Both the position numbers and the translations under genes were made by a program. A stretch of 9,058 nt of DNA from a bacterium (lineage in GTDB: Bacteria; SZUA-79; Acidulodesulfobacterales; Acidulodesulfobacteraceae). Under the pieces are notes generated by a model. It did no database searches, was not told the origin of the DNA, and saw only the letters and a program-made list of their open reading frames with translations. Every line of letters starts with the position of its first letter. Positions within the stretch are counted from its first letter, which is position 1. Shown here in pieces: positions 1 to 7,179 of the stretch. The DNA is taken from positions 1 to 9,058 of the forward strand of contig JAJYQZ010000122.1 in NCBI GenBank assembly GCA_021794335.1, in the 5' to 3' direction.

Positions 1-449
1 TAGATGAGCCTTGCGACAAAAGGGTTTTAAAGGAAGATATCCGCTTTGTGGAGGACGAACTTGCGGATACCGAAGCAATTTTAGTATTATCATGCGGTAC
101 AGGGGTTCAAACTATAGGCGAATATACGGGTAAAAAGGTTGTAACAGGAGTCGATAGCAGGTATATTGCCCAAACGGAGCATATCGGAGAATATAATGCC
201 TTATGCGGCGGGTGCGACGAGTGCAGGCTTAATTTTACGGGCGGCGTATGTACCGTCACCCTGTGCCCCAAGGGATTATTAAACGGTCCTTGCGAAGGGC
301 ATAACGGCATTAACTGCGAGGTTGCAGAGGAGAGCAAATGCGTGTTCATGAAATCTTATGAAAATATGTCTAAGTTTTTTGAGGAAGAAAATCTTAGCCG
401 GATATTCAGCCCAAGGGATTATAGCAGAACAATAAAGCGAAAAATTTAA
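1..449 (+). CDS. metV: Methylenetetrahydrofolate reductase C-terminal/zinc-binding subunit, MetV-like (5' end outside window)
   Basis: The reading frame is open from the left edge (first whole codon at base 3) to the TAA at 447-449, so the start lies outside. The GTG at 48 is an internal Val codon: the frame upstream of it is coding (DEPCDKRVLKED). Visible motifs are those of the MTHFR C-terminal Cys-rich domain: SCGTGVQ at about 90-110, then a CGGCDEC cluster, GGVCTVTLCPKGLLNGPCEG and a closing NCEV, about ten cysteines in all. In acetogens and relatives this protein is MetV, the partner of MetF in the Wood-Ljungdahl methyl branch, and it binds metal or Fe-S. A MetF-like gene follows after an 83-base gap, which supports the pairing. 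Family assignment is firm; the exact partner and electron donor are inferred. Confidence 0.85.
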   Translation, partial: DEPCDKRVLKEDIRFVEDELADTEAILVLSCGTGVQTIGEYTGKKVVTGVDSRYIAQTEHIGEYNALCGGCDECRLNFTGGVCTVTLCPKGLLNGPCEGHNGINCEVAEESKCVFMKSYENMSKFFEEENLSRIFSPRDYSRTIKRKI

Positions 450-532
450 GTTTATAATAATATATATTTAAATATACTATATAGATATAATAAATAGGCT
501 ATATAAGATATTAATATAACAACAACGATACA
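450..532 (+). promoter_or_regulatory. Extremely AT-rich spacer with possible -10 elements and a 14-nt palindrome
   Basis: This 83-base gap between the metV-like and metF-like genes is almost wholly A/T. It holds TATAAT-like hexamers at 453-458, 473-478 (TATACT) and 486-491, and a perfect palindrome TATATTTAAATATA at 463-476. No convincing TTGACA-type -35 box lies 16-18 bases upstream of any of them, so a promoter here is only possible. No Shine-Dalgarno sequence is visible before the ATG at 533. The gap may separate transcription of the two genes, or may simply be unconstrained AT-rich sequence. Confidence 0.25.
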
Positions 533-1288
533 ATGAAAATAATACCGCAAATCGAAACCCCTGCCGGCGAAAACTATATAGATTTTGAAGAAAATTTAAG
601 CAAGCTTATAGAAGGCATAAAATATAAAGGTAAAAAATTTGGATTAAACGGGGCTGAGGATGCAATAGATTCTTATCCCGTCGTTATAGAGCAGAATTTT
701 GGAATAAACGCGTTATTATTATGCAATGATTTAAAAAATAGGCATAATAATAATCTTAATATAATTTATGCTTTTAATATGAGGGATAAAAATAGGGTTG
801 CCATTTTATCCGATTTAATAACGCTTGAACAATTAGGGCTCAAAGATATAATTATATCGGAAGGCTTACATCCTTTAAAAACCGTATTTTATGCCGCAAA
901 ACCTGTCTATGATATAGATGTTTTAGGGTTAAGTTCAATTATAAAAACAGGTTTCCCGCTTCTTAAGGACAATGATTATGTGAATAATTTTAGTCTTTTC
1001 AATCTTGGGGTTGTGGTAGGCATATCTACCCCGGCGGATTTTTTGAAAATTAAGAAACTTTCTAAAATAGGGGTTGACAGGTTTATTATAAATTATTTTG
1101 GAGATAATCTTGATATAAATATTATTAATTACATAAAAGCCGAAAAAAAGCCTGTCTTTATATTCATCAACGAATCTAATGTAAAATCTACCTTAGAAGA
1201 ATTTATAAAAAAGAATTTAGAATTAAATGTGGATGGAATTATAATAAAAATATTAAATGAAAAGTCGAATATATTCACGCAGGATTAA
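533..1288 (+). CDS. Divergent MetF-like protein (methylenetetrahydrofolate reductase family)
   Basis: A 251-residue protein, shorter than usual MetF (about 290). Similarity is patchy but laid out as in MetF: an early Glu-Thr-Pro (residues 8-10) where MetF has its catalytic Glu and Pro-Pro, YAFNMRDKNRVA (79-90) matching the conserved xxRDxNR strand, LGLKDIII (101-108), then HPLKTVFYAAKPVYDID (113-129) matching the loop ending in V-[FY]-D-[LI]-D. It thus looks like a TIM-barrel flavoprotein of the MTHFR family. Departures: the usual T/R-G-D after the RDxNR strand reads S-E-G (109-111), and the usual TQ(F/Y)F reads INYF (186-189). The C-terminal half is rich in Ile, Asn and Lys and its DNA is very AT-rich. 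The preceding MetV-like gene suggests a MetVF reductase making methyl-THF, but altered residues leave activity and substrate open. The last codons fall in a 9-base tandem repeat. Confidence 0.65.
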   Translation: MKIIPQIETPAGENYIDFEENLSKLIEGIKYKGKKFGLNGAEDAIDSYPVVIEQNFGINALLLCNDLKNRHNNNLNIIYAFNMRDKNRVAILSDLITLEQLGLKDIIISEGLHPLKTVFYAAKPVYDIDVLGLSSIIKTGFPLLKDNDYVNNFSLFNLGVVVGISTPADFLKIKKLSKIGVDRFIINYFGDNLDINIINYIKAEKKPVFIFINESNVKSTLEEFIKKNLELNVDGIIIKILNEKSNIFTQD

Positions 1289-1297
1289 CAGGATTAA
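1280..1297 (+). repeat. Two tandem copies of CAGGATTAA over the end of the metF-like gene
   Basis: CAGGATTAA occurs at 1280-1288 and again, abutting, at 1289-1297. The first copy encodes the final Gln-Asp and the TAA stop of the metF-like gene. A partial third unit (GATTAA, 1302-1307) follows just before the iorA start at 1310. Similar CAGGATTAACAGGATT strings occur as dispersed repeats in other bacteria, from memory only. Confidence 0.6.
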
Positions 1298-1309
1298 TAA
1301 TGATTAAAT

Positions 1310-3340
1310 ATGAGCAAGGGTAATTTATTTATAAGTGGAAGACAGGGCGATAAAGGTATAGTACTTGGAAACGAAGCCATAGCCAGAGGAGCATTGGAAG
1401 CAGGAATCGGTTACGCGTCCATGTATCCCGGGACTCCGGCCTCTGAAATTATTGCGGCGCTCGATAAAAATAAGAATAATATCGAAAACTTATATACGGA
1501 ATTTAGTTTAAATGAACATATATCGCTTCATGGCGCGATCGGCGCTTCATGGTCGGGCATAAGGTCGCTTTGCGCTATGAAAAATGTCGGGCTTAATGTT
1601 GCAAGCGAACCGGCCCAGTTTTTGTCCTATACGGGCGTTAAAGCGGGTTTGGTACTTGCGATAGGTTCCGACCCCGGCGCCCCAAGCAGTTCAAACGAAC
1701 AAGATGACAGATGGTATAGCCTGCACACCTATATGCCTATAATAGAGCCCTCGAATATTCAGGAGGCAAAGGATTTTACCAAAGAGGCATTTAATATATC
1801 GGAAGATTTTTCTTTCGGCATTATGTTGATGGCTCCGTCAAGGCTCTGTCATAATGCGGGAGCGCTGCATTTTGGCGATTTAAGGGACAGGTCTGATATT
1901 AAGGGGAATTTTGAAAAAGACCCTGAAAATTACCTGAATCTTTTTAATATGGCAGTCAAAAACCATAGCAAATATTTGGAAAGGCATAATCTTCTCAAAA
2001 AATATCTTGAAGATTCACAATTTAATTATACGGTGATGCCTGATACTAAAAATGCCGGGTCAAAAATAGGCTTTATATCTTCCGGCGTAATTTATGCGCA
2101 TTTAATAGAGGCGCTGGATATATTAGAAATTTATAACCATAAGATTTTAAAACTCGGATTTACTTTCCCTATCTCCGATAAACTTATAAAGAATTTTTTT
2201 GAAGGGCTGGATAAAGTTGTTATTGTCGAAGAAGCTGAAGGATTTTTGGAGTTTCAAATTAAAAAAATAGCTTATGAAATAGGTTTCAGAGGCGAGATTC
2301 ATGGAAAAGACATATTTAAAGCAACGGGAGAATTAACTTTAGACGATGTCATTATAGGAACGGGTAAATTTTTAGAAAAGACCCCGCCGGCATTTTTTGA
2401 TTTTGCCGTTAAAAAGTCGGAAGAATTGAAGGAAAAATTACCCCAAAGGTCGGGAACATTTTGCATCGGGTGTCCCCATCGCGCAACAATTTACTCTATT
2501 CTTAAGGCTGTGGGATTTTCAAATACGGATGCTAAAGACAGGGATGCGGTTATAGCAGGGGATATTGGATGTTATACGCTCGGTCTTTTGCCGCCTTATA
2601 ATGCAATGGATTTTCTTACCTGTATGAATGCGGGTCTTGGAATAGGGCAGGCAATAAGCCGTTTTGATAAAAAGAAAAAGGTTATTGCGCTTGTCGGCGA
2701 TTCGACTTTTTATCATTCGGGAATTCCCGTATTGTTAAACGCCGTTCAAAATAATGCGGATATCCTTTATGTTATCCTTGATAACAGCTGGACTGCTATG
2801 ACGGGACATCAAAAGACGCCGTCAACCCAAAAGGATATAGACGGTACTTTATCTAAGAATCCCGTGAATTTAAAGGATTTAATTAAATCACTCGGCGTAA
2901 GCTACATTAAAAGCCTTGACCCGAATAGCGTAAAAAGATTCGCGTCCCAGGTAAAAAGCGCCATGAAAGAGCCCGGGGTTAAGGTGCTTATTGCCAAAAG
3001 GGAATGTATCCTCCAGGAAGTCAGGAGAAATAAACTTATTCAAAAAGCTTCCAATGCAAAAATTGAAACGGCGGAGTCGCTATACGAAATTCAAAAATCA
3101 AGGTGCGTAAAGTGCAACGAGTGTTTTGTCGAACTTGCCTGTCCCGCCATTATTCCTAAAAAGGACGACAATGAAAACGGCGAGTATTATTATATCGACC
3201 CCGCTTCATGCGTAAGATGCGGCGTATGTTTCGAGGTTTGTCCGAACAGCGCAATCCGTAAGGTTGAATTTGATTTAAAATCAGAATTAAATAAAAAGAT
3301 TGATAAAACAAAGTTGACCGGAATGCAGGTCCATGCTTGA
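1310..3340 (+). CDS. iorA: Indolepyruvate ferredoxin oxidoreductase, alpha subunit
   Basis: 676 residues, the full family length. With IorB it oxidatively decarboxylates aryl-pyruvates (indole-, phenyl- and hydroxyphenylpyruvate) to aryl-acetyl-CoA, reducing ferredoxin; cytoplasmic and O2-sensitive. In order: N-terminal pyrimidine-binding domain with YPGTPASEI near residues 39-47; middle domain 2; FCIGCPHR (384-391); the thiamine diphosphate domain with GDIGC (417-421), VGDST (462-466) and LDNSWTAMTGHQ (from about 490), the Mg/TPP-binding elements; and a C-terminal two-cluster ferredoxin domain with Cys 599, 602, 605, 611 and Cys 634, 637, 640, 644, each set ending in Cys-Pro. All expected cluster ligands are present, so the enzyme looks intact. 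The ATG at 1310 gives MSKGN; an ATG at 1300 is out of frame. iorB follows 68 bases downstream, and the pair is presumably co-transcribed. Confidence 0.95.
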   Translation: MSKGNLFISGRQGDKGIVLGNEAIARGALEAGIGYASMYPGTPASEIIAALDKNKNNIENLYTEFSLNEHISLHGAIGASWSGIRSLCAMKNVGLNVASEPAQFLSYTGVKAGLVLAIGSDPGAPSSSNEQDDRWYSLHTYMPIIEPSNIQEAKDFTKEAFNISEDFSFGIMLMAPSRLCHNAGALHFGDLRDRSDIKGNFEKDPENYLNLFNMAVKNHSKYLERHNLLKKYLEDSQFNYTVMPDTKNAGSKIGFISSGVIYAHLIEALDILEIYNHKILKLGFTFPISDKLIKNFFEGLDKVVIVEEAEGFLEFQIKKIAYEIGFRGEIHGKDIFKATGELTLDDVIIGTGKFLEKTPPAFFDFAVKKSEELKEKLPQRSGTFCIGCPHRATIYSILKAVGFSNTDAKDRDAVIAGDIGCYTLGLLPPYNAMDFLTCMNAGLGIGQAISRFDKKKKVIALVGDSTFYHSGIPVLLNAVQNNADILYVILDNSWTAMTGHQKTPSTQKDIDGTLSKNPVNLKDLIKSLGVSYIKSLDPNSVKRFASQVKSAMKEPGVKVLIAKRECILQEVRRNKLIQKASNAKIETAESLYEIQKSRCVKCNECFVELACPAIIPKKDDNENGEYYYIDPASCVRCGVCFEVCPNSAIRKVEFDLKSELNKKIDKTKLTGMQVHA

Positions 3341-3408
3341 TAAACTGTAAATAAACCGTAATTAGTTTCGTTAATAAATAAATCTTCTTATTGCTAATAA
3401 ACCGTTAA
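3341..3408 (+). repeat. iorA-iorB spacer with repeated AATAAACCGT
   Basis: The 68-base gap carries AATAAACCGT at 3350-3359 and again at 3396-3405, with a looser version TAAACTGTAA at 3341-3350. The second copy ends 3 bases before the iorB ATG (3409), where a Shine-Dalgarno sequence would be expected but none is seen. The repeat could be a regulatory or RNA-binding site, or chance in AT-rich DNA. No terminator-like hairpin was found here. Confidence 0.35.
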
Positions 3409-4026
3409 ATGAAAAAATTTAATATCGCGATAGTCGGTCTTGGCGGTCAGGGTATTATAACGATGGGGACCGTTTTAAAGAACGCGGCGCTTAACTCCGA
3501 TTTGCAGGATGTATCCGGTTCCGAAAGAAGGGGCGGCGCCCAGAGGGAGGGATATGTCGAGACATTTGTTAAATACATTTTTTATGAAGATAATTCCGAA
3601 CTTAGAGATCCCAAAAAAAATATGCATTCCCCGATGATAGAGTCCGGCGGCGCGGATGTTTTAATATCCTTGGAGCCGCTCGAAACATTAAGGGGGGCCT
3701 GTTATTTAAACAGGAATTCAACCGTAATTTTTAACGAAATGCCGCACCCGCCTATCAGCGTGAGGATGGGGCAAACCTCTTATCCTGAGCTTTCTTATAT
3801 TACTTATGAACTGGAAAAAATAACCGGCAAGATATTCTTTTATGATTTTGACGAAATTTCTCTCGGTAATTTTAATTCACTTACGCAAAGAAATATTATT
3901 GCTTTAGGCGTTTTGTTTGCTAAAACCGATATGCCGATAAGTAAAGTTGTGGTAGAAAATATCTTATCGGCGGGTAAGGGGGCTAAAGATAATTTAGAGG
4001 CATTCCGTATAGGGCTATCCCTTTAG
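3409..4026 (+). CDS. iorB: Indolepyruvate ferredoxin oxidoreductase, beta subunit
   Basis: 205 residues, normal for the gamma-type POR/KOR domain subunit that completes the active site of IorAB. Visible elements: the N-terminal glycine-rich strand-turn IVGLGGQGIITMG (8-20), the conserved [SE]xRGGxxxxG segment as SERRGGAQREG (38-48), GADVLISLEPLETLR (81-95) matching the 'aDvll..Ep.E..R' helix, RNIIALG (161-167), and a C-terminal GAKDNLEAFRIG (191-202). The usual GM(A/S)QRGG string is changed to SERRGGAQ, and the segment 53-75 (KYIFYEDNSELRD onward) is about ten residues longer than I expect for the family. Position just after iorA confirms the role. The ATG has no clear ribosome-binding site. 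Confidence 0.93.
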   Translation: MKKFNIAIVGLGGQGIITMGTVLKNAALNSDLQDVSGSERRGGAQREGYVETFVKYIFYEDNSELRDPKKNMHSPMIESGGADVLISLEPLETLRGACYLNRNSTVIFNEMPHPPISVRMGQTSYPELSYITYELEKITGKIFFYDFDEISLGNFNSLTQRNIIALGVLFAKTDMPISKVVVENILSAGKGAKDNLEAFRIGLSL

Positions 4027-4115
4027 CGGCATTCTAACCCTTTTGCCGATTTAATGTATCGATATCATATAGTAATAATAAGTTTTAACAGCGCCGCAGC
4101 CGTTAAGACTATAAA

Positions 4116-4901
4116 ATGAAGGTTAATAATATGATGGATATCTATTCCGATTTAGATTCGCCCCAGTTTTTTAGATATATAAAATCCTTCATAGAATATC
4201 ATAAAGAATATTTTACGGTAGGAACGGCCATATCCGAATCCGCACTATCCGAATCTACAATATCTACAATATTTAATGATGATAGCGATATGAGAAATAA
4301 AGGCGAATCTAATTCGAAATCGGGCATGCCGCCGGATAAGAGCAGCTCATTGAAATTTTTAAAAGATGTAAGCGTAAATAAATGCGTAAAGTGTAAGTTA
4401 AGCGAGACTCGAAAAAATATAGTTTTTGGAGAAGGAAGTCCGTCGAGCAAGCTTATGTTTATAGGAGAAGCCCCGGGAGCGGAAGAAGATAATACGGGAA
4501 GACCGTTTGTCGGCAGGGCGGGACAGCTTTTAACGAAAATAATAGAATCGATAAATCTCAAAAGAGAAGATGTTTATATAGCCAATATAATCAAATGCAG
4601 GCCTCCCCAAAATAGGAATCCTTTCGAGGAGGAAATAAAGCAATGTTCCCCGTTTTTAAAAGAACAGATTAAAATAATAAAGCCGAAAATAATCTGCACG
4701 CTTGGAAAATTTTCGACGGAGTTTATTATAGGGCAGGATAAAGGAACGATATCGGCGGTTAGAGGAAAGGAATTCGATTACGACGGCATAACCGTAATAC
4801 CGTCGTATCATCCGTCCTATCTATTAAGAAATCCTAATGCTAAAAGAGAAACATGGGAAGATATGAAAAAGATAAGGGATTTATATTTTAAAGCATTGTA
4901 A
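4116..4901 (+). CDS. Family 4 uracil-DNA glycosylase (4Fe-4S, SPO1 DNA polymerase-related)
   Basis: 261 residues. Removes uracil from DNA, starting base-excision repair of deaminated cytosine. The catalytic domain spans about 85-261: GEAPG (117-121) followed by [12 protein letters not shown], which forms the uracil pocket and catalytic motif; and HPSYLLR from His 232, the second active-site motif. The four cluster ligands of family 4 are present: Cys 90, Cys 93, Cys 161 and Cys 177. Residues 1-85 form an extension: a short helical part ([16 protein letters not shown]) then a Ser/Asp-rich, probably disordered linker with repeated SES/SEST units. Such N-terminal parts are common in the 'SPO1 polymerase-like' annotated members. 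Met 1, 6 and 7 are all possible starts; no strong ribosome-binding site decides. Unrelated in function to iorAB upstream. Confidence 0.93.
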   Translation: MKVNNMMDIYSDLDSPQFFRYIKSFIEYHKEYFTVGTAISESALSESTISTIFNDDSDMRNKGESNSKSGMPPDKSSSLKFLKDVSVNKCVKCKLSETRKNIVFGEGSPSSKLMFIGEAPGAEEDNTGRPFVGRAGQLLTKIIESINLKREDVYIANIIKCRPPQNRNPFEEEIKQCSPFLKEQIKIIKPKIICTLGKFSTEFIIGQDKGTISAVRGKEFDYDGITVIPSYHPSYLLRNPNAKRETWEDMKKIRDLYFKAL

Positions 4902-4945
4902 TTTCGGTTAGGTCAATATGCATATTTTATGGGGAGTTTAAATTT

Positions 4946-5401
4946 ATGGTTTATTTTGCCGATGTTTTAATATTTTTAGCTTTTATATTTGTTATCACAG
5001 ATTTTTTTGCAATGAGCTACGGCGTTTTTACGGCCGCGGGCGCAATTTTTTTTGTTATAGGAACGGTAATTCTTTTTTCGGTCATGCCGGCTGTCCCGGG
5101 GTTTTTTATAAGGATTGTTTTACCCACTTACATTACCCTGACGGTTTTTGTATCGATTTTTGTTTACTTAGGGTACAAAGCAAATAGAACAAAAGTAAAA
5201 GTGGGAGGGGCTACCTTAATCAACGAGGTCGGAGAGGTTACCCGGGATATTAAAGCGGGAGGGGAAGGAAAGATTCTTATTAACGGCGAATTATGGACGG
5301 CTTATTCGGACTATGAAATATTAAAGGACTCAAAGGCGGTTATAATCGATATCGATAGCAGGCTAAGGCTTAGGGTTAAGCCTTTTGAAACTATAAAATG
5401 A
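4946..5401 (+). CDS. nfeD: Short NfeD-family membrane protein
   Basis: 151 residues. Three hydrophobic helices (about 3-21, 24-46 and 54-76) are followed by a soluble domain (about 82-151) with the NfeD OB-fold pattern: VGEVTRDIKAGGEGKILINGEL, then W117-T-A-Y and a closing RLRLRVKPF. It lacks the ClpP-like serine protease domain of long NfeD proteins, so it is the short (NfeD1b) form. In bacteria and archaea these proteins are encoded next to a slipin or flotillin and are thought to help organise membrane microdomains or membrane-protein quality control. The slipin gene starts 28 bases downstream, so translation and function are probably linked. GGGGAG at 4931-4936, ten bases before the ATG at 4946, supports this start. 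A 12-base palindrome AATATGCATATT lies upstream at 4915-4926. Confidence 0.9.
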   Translation: MVYFADVLIFLAFIFVITDFFAMSYGVFTAAGAIFFVIGTVILFSVMPAVPGFFIRIVLPTYITLTVFVSIFVYLGYKANRTKVKVGGATLINEVGEVTRDIKAGGEGKILINGELWTAYSDYEILKDSKAVIIDIDSRLRLRVKPFETIK

Positions 5402-5429
5402 CAGATTAATTATTTAATCCGGAGGGAGT

Positions 5430-6200
5430 ATGGATACCAGTGCAATTTTTTTTGCCATTATAATAATTGTTGCAATTATTATAATTTTAAATGCAATTAG
5501 AATAATAAACGAATATGACAGGGCTGTTATTTTTAGATTAGGCAGGGCAATTAGAATTAAAGGTCCGGGGCTGATACTTTTATGGCCCGTTATCGATAGA
5601 TTGGTCAGGGTAACTTTAAGGATAATTACCCTCGATGTGCCGGCCCAGGATGTTATTACAAAGGATAATGTAACGCTAAAAATCAGCGCGGTGGTTTATT
5701 ATAAGGTTGTCGATCCGTTAAATGCCATAGTTCAGGTTTACGACTATAATTACGCAGTATCCCAGCTTGCCCAGACAACTTTAAGAAGCGTATGCGGCGA
5801 GGGAGAACTCGATAAACTTTTATCCGAAAGAGAAAAGATTAATCTGGAGATACAAGACATACTCGATAAACACACGGGACCATGGGGCATTAAGGTTACG
5901 GTGGTAGAGCTTAAGCAAATCGACCTGCCGCAGGATATGCAAAGAGCCATGGCAAGACAGGCGGAGGCGGAAAGAGATAGAAGGGCAAAGATAATCAATG
6001 CCGACGGCGAATTTCAAGCGGCGCAGAGACTTAGCGACGCCGCTAAAATTATATCAGAAAACCCTATGGCGCTTCAACTTCGTTATCTTCAAACATTAAA
6101 TGAAATTTCTTCAACGAACAATACGACGATGATAATGCCGATCCCGCTCGATATCATAAGGGAAGTGGGCAAGAGTTTGAGCAATAACGGTTCTAAATAA
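5430..6200 (+). CDS. Slipin (stomatin/prohibitin, SPFH/band 7 family)
   Basis: 256 residues. One N-terminal membrane anchor (about 5-23, nearly all Ile/Val/Ala) is followed by the SPFH domain (about 26-185): [15 protein letters not shown] (26-40), [12 protein letters not shown] (45-56), [14 protein letters not shown] (68-81), VVYYKVVDP (88-96), and the slipin signature [18 protein letters not shown] (118-135). A charged, probably coiled-coil stretch follows ([14 protein letters not shown], 175-188), then a conserved [11 protein letters not shown] (213-223) and a hydrophobic [10 protein letters not shown] near the C-terminus. Slipins assemble into membrane-bound oligomers that scaffold other membrane proteins. 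The NfeD partner is immediately upstream. GGAGG at 5421-5425 is a good ribosome-binding site for the ATG at 5430. All expected segments are present. Confidence 0.95.
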   Translation: MDTSAIFFAIIIIVAIIIILNAIRIINEYDRAVIFRLGRAIRIKGPGLILLWPVIDRLVRVTLRIITLDVPAQDVITKDNVTLKISAVVYYKVVDPLNAIVQVYDYNYAVSQLAQTTLRSVCGEGELDKLLSEREKINLEIQDILDKHTGPWGIKVTVVELKQIDLPQDMQRAMARQAEAERDRRAKIINADGEFQAAQRLSDAAKIISENPMALQLRYLQTLNEISSTNNTTMIMPIPLDIIREVGKSLSNNGSK

Positions 6201-6232
6201 TTAAGCGGGATTTTAAAATAGGAGATTACAAA

Positions 6233-7126
6233 ATGGAAATTGGAATGATCGGTCTCGGGAAGATGGGAATGAATATGGTATTAAGACTTTTAGAGGGCGG
6301 ACACAGGGTCGTTGTCTTTAACAGGACAGTTTCCAAGGAAGAGATGGTTATAAATAAAGGAGCAATCGGTTCGAACTCAGTTAAAGAATTCGCAGGAAAA
6401 CTGACGGCCCCGAGAGTAGTATGGCTTATGGTTCCCAGCGGTCAGCCTACGGACGATATGCTTAACGAAGTTTTGCAATATACGCAAAAAGGCGGCATAA
6501 TTATAGACGGCGGCAATTCGTACTATAAAGATTCTATAAGAAGAGCCAAACTCTGCGGCGAAAAAGGAATTAAATTTATGGACTGCGGTACAAGCGGAGG
6601 CATCTGGGGCTTAAAAAACGGGTACTGCTCTATGATAGGCGGGGAAGATGAAACTTTCAAGTACTGCGAGCCGATATTTAAAACGCTTGCGCCGGAAGAC
6701 GGCTATCTGCATGTGGGGACCCACGGTTCGGGGCATTTTGTTAAAATGGTTCATAACGCCATAGAATACGGTATGATGGAGGCATATGCGGAAGGGTTCG
6801 AGATAATGAAGTCAAGCGATTTCGATATTAATCTGGAGAAGGTTTCGGATCTATGGAACCATGCTTCGGTTGTGAGGTCATGGCTTCTCGAGCTTGCGCA
6901 TAACGCCCTTAAAGAAGACCCTGAACTTAATAATCTTAAACCTATTGTTGACGATTCCGGCGAGGGAAGATGGACGCTGAAAGAAGCGATAGACAAAGCC
7001 GTTCCGGCACCGGTTTTAGCCGATTCGGTATTTATGAGGTTCAGGTCTAGGCAGGAAAATTCATTCGCCGCCAGAATGCTTGCGGCGCTGCGGCATCAGT
7101 TCGGCGGCCACGCTATTTATAAATAA
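6233..7126 (+). CDS. gnd: 6-phosphogluconate dehydrogenase, short form (decarboxylating)
   Basis: 297 residues, the short YqeC/GntZ-like form rather than the 470-residue form. Oxidatively decarboxylates 6-phosphogluconate to ribulose 5-phosphate. Rossmann fold: GMIGLGKMGMNMV (4-16), then the cofactor-selecting turn FNRTVSK (29-35). Catalytic region: DCGTSGGIWGL (117-127) with SGG at 121-123, and GHFVKMVHNAIEYG (167-180) containing the general-base Lys 171, Asn 175 and Glu 178. The C-terminal part has DSGEGRWTLKEAI (241-253) and FGGHA (290-294), typical of the short form. The NRT..K motif is what NADP-dependent 6PGDHs use to bind the 2'-phosphate, while many short forms have an Asp there and prefer NAD. 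A ribosome-binding site GGAG at 6221-6224 sits eight bases before the ATG. Zwf, the partner enzyme, lies two genes downstream. Confidence 0.95.
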   Translation: MEIGMIGLGKMGMNMVLRLLEGGHRVVVFNRTVSKEEMVINKGAIGSNSVKEFAGKLTAPRVVWLMVPSGQPTDDMLNEVLQYTQKGGIIIDGGNSYYKDSIRRAKLCGEKGIKFMDCGTSGGIWGLKNGYCSMIGGEDETFKYCEPIFKTLAPEDGYLHVGTHGSGHFVKMVHNAIEYGMMEAYAEGFEIMKSSDFDINLEKVSDLWNHASVVRSWLLELAHNALKEDPELNNLKPIVDDSGEGRWTLKEAIDKAVPAPVLADSVFMRFRSRQENSFAARMLAALRHQFGGHAIYK

Positions 7127-7147
7127 ATTCATAGCCTTTTTGCGGCA

Positions 7148-7165
7148 ATGACGAACATGACGAAC
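7148..7165 (+). repeat. Two tandem copies of ATGACGAAC before the cyclase-family gene
   Basis: ATGACGAAC occurs at 7148-7156 and again at 7157-7165, directly before the AGGGG (7166-7170) that serves as ribosome-binding site of the next gene. The repeat carries two out-of-frame ATGs; the first opens a 13-codon frame that ends at 7189, inside the next gene. It could arise by slippage; whether it affects translation is unknown. Confidence 0.5.
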
Positions 7166-7179
7166 AGGGGAAAAATATT

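Noticed and set aside
48..50. GTG as the start codon of the first gene
   Set aside because: The same frame is open and coding-like from base 3, so the gene begins before the window and this GTG reads as an internal Val.
4027..4048. Hairpin CGGCA...TGCCG after iorB as a terminator
   Set aside because: Only a 5-bp stem with a loop of about 12 bases and no T-run after it.
4199..4561. Reverse-strand open frame of 120 codons
   Set aside because: It is antisense to the uracil-DNA glycosylase gene, has no domain signature, and follows from codon composition of the real gene.
4915..4926. Palindrome AATATGCATATT before nfeD as an operator
   Set aside because: A 12-base A/T-rich palindrome is easily met by chance in this base composition, and no promoter elements accompany it; mentioned only in the nfeD entry.
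4946..6200. NfeD-slipin pair as a novel membrane system
   Set aside because: This is a widespread and already described gene pair; both members have ordinary length and motifs.
7109..7140. Terminator after gnd: GCTAT...ATAGC followed by CTTTTT
   Set aside because: The stem would be only 5 bp, mostly A/T, with a 14-base loop; too weak to call.
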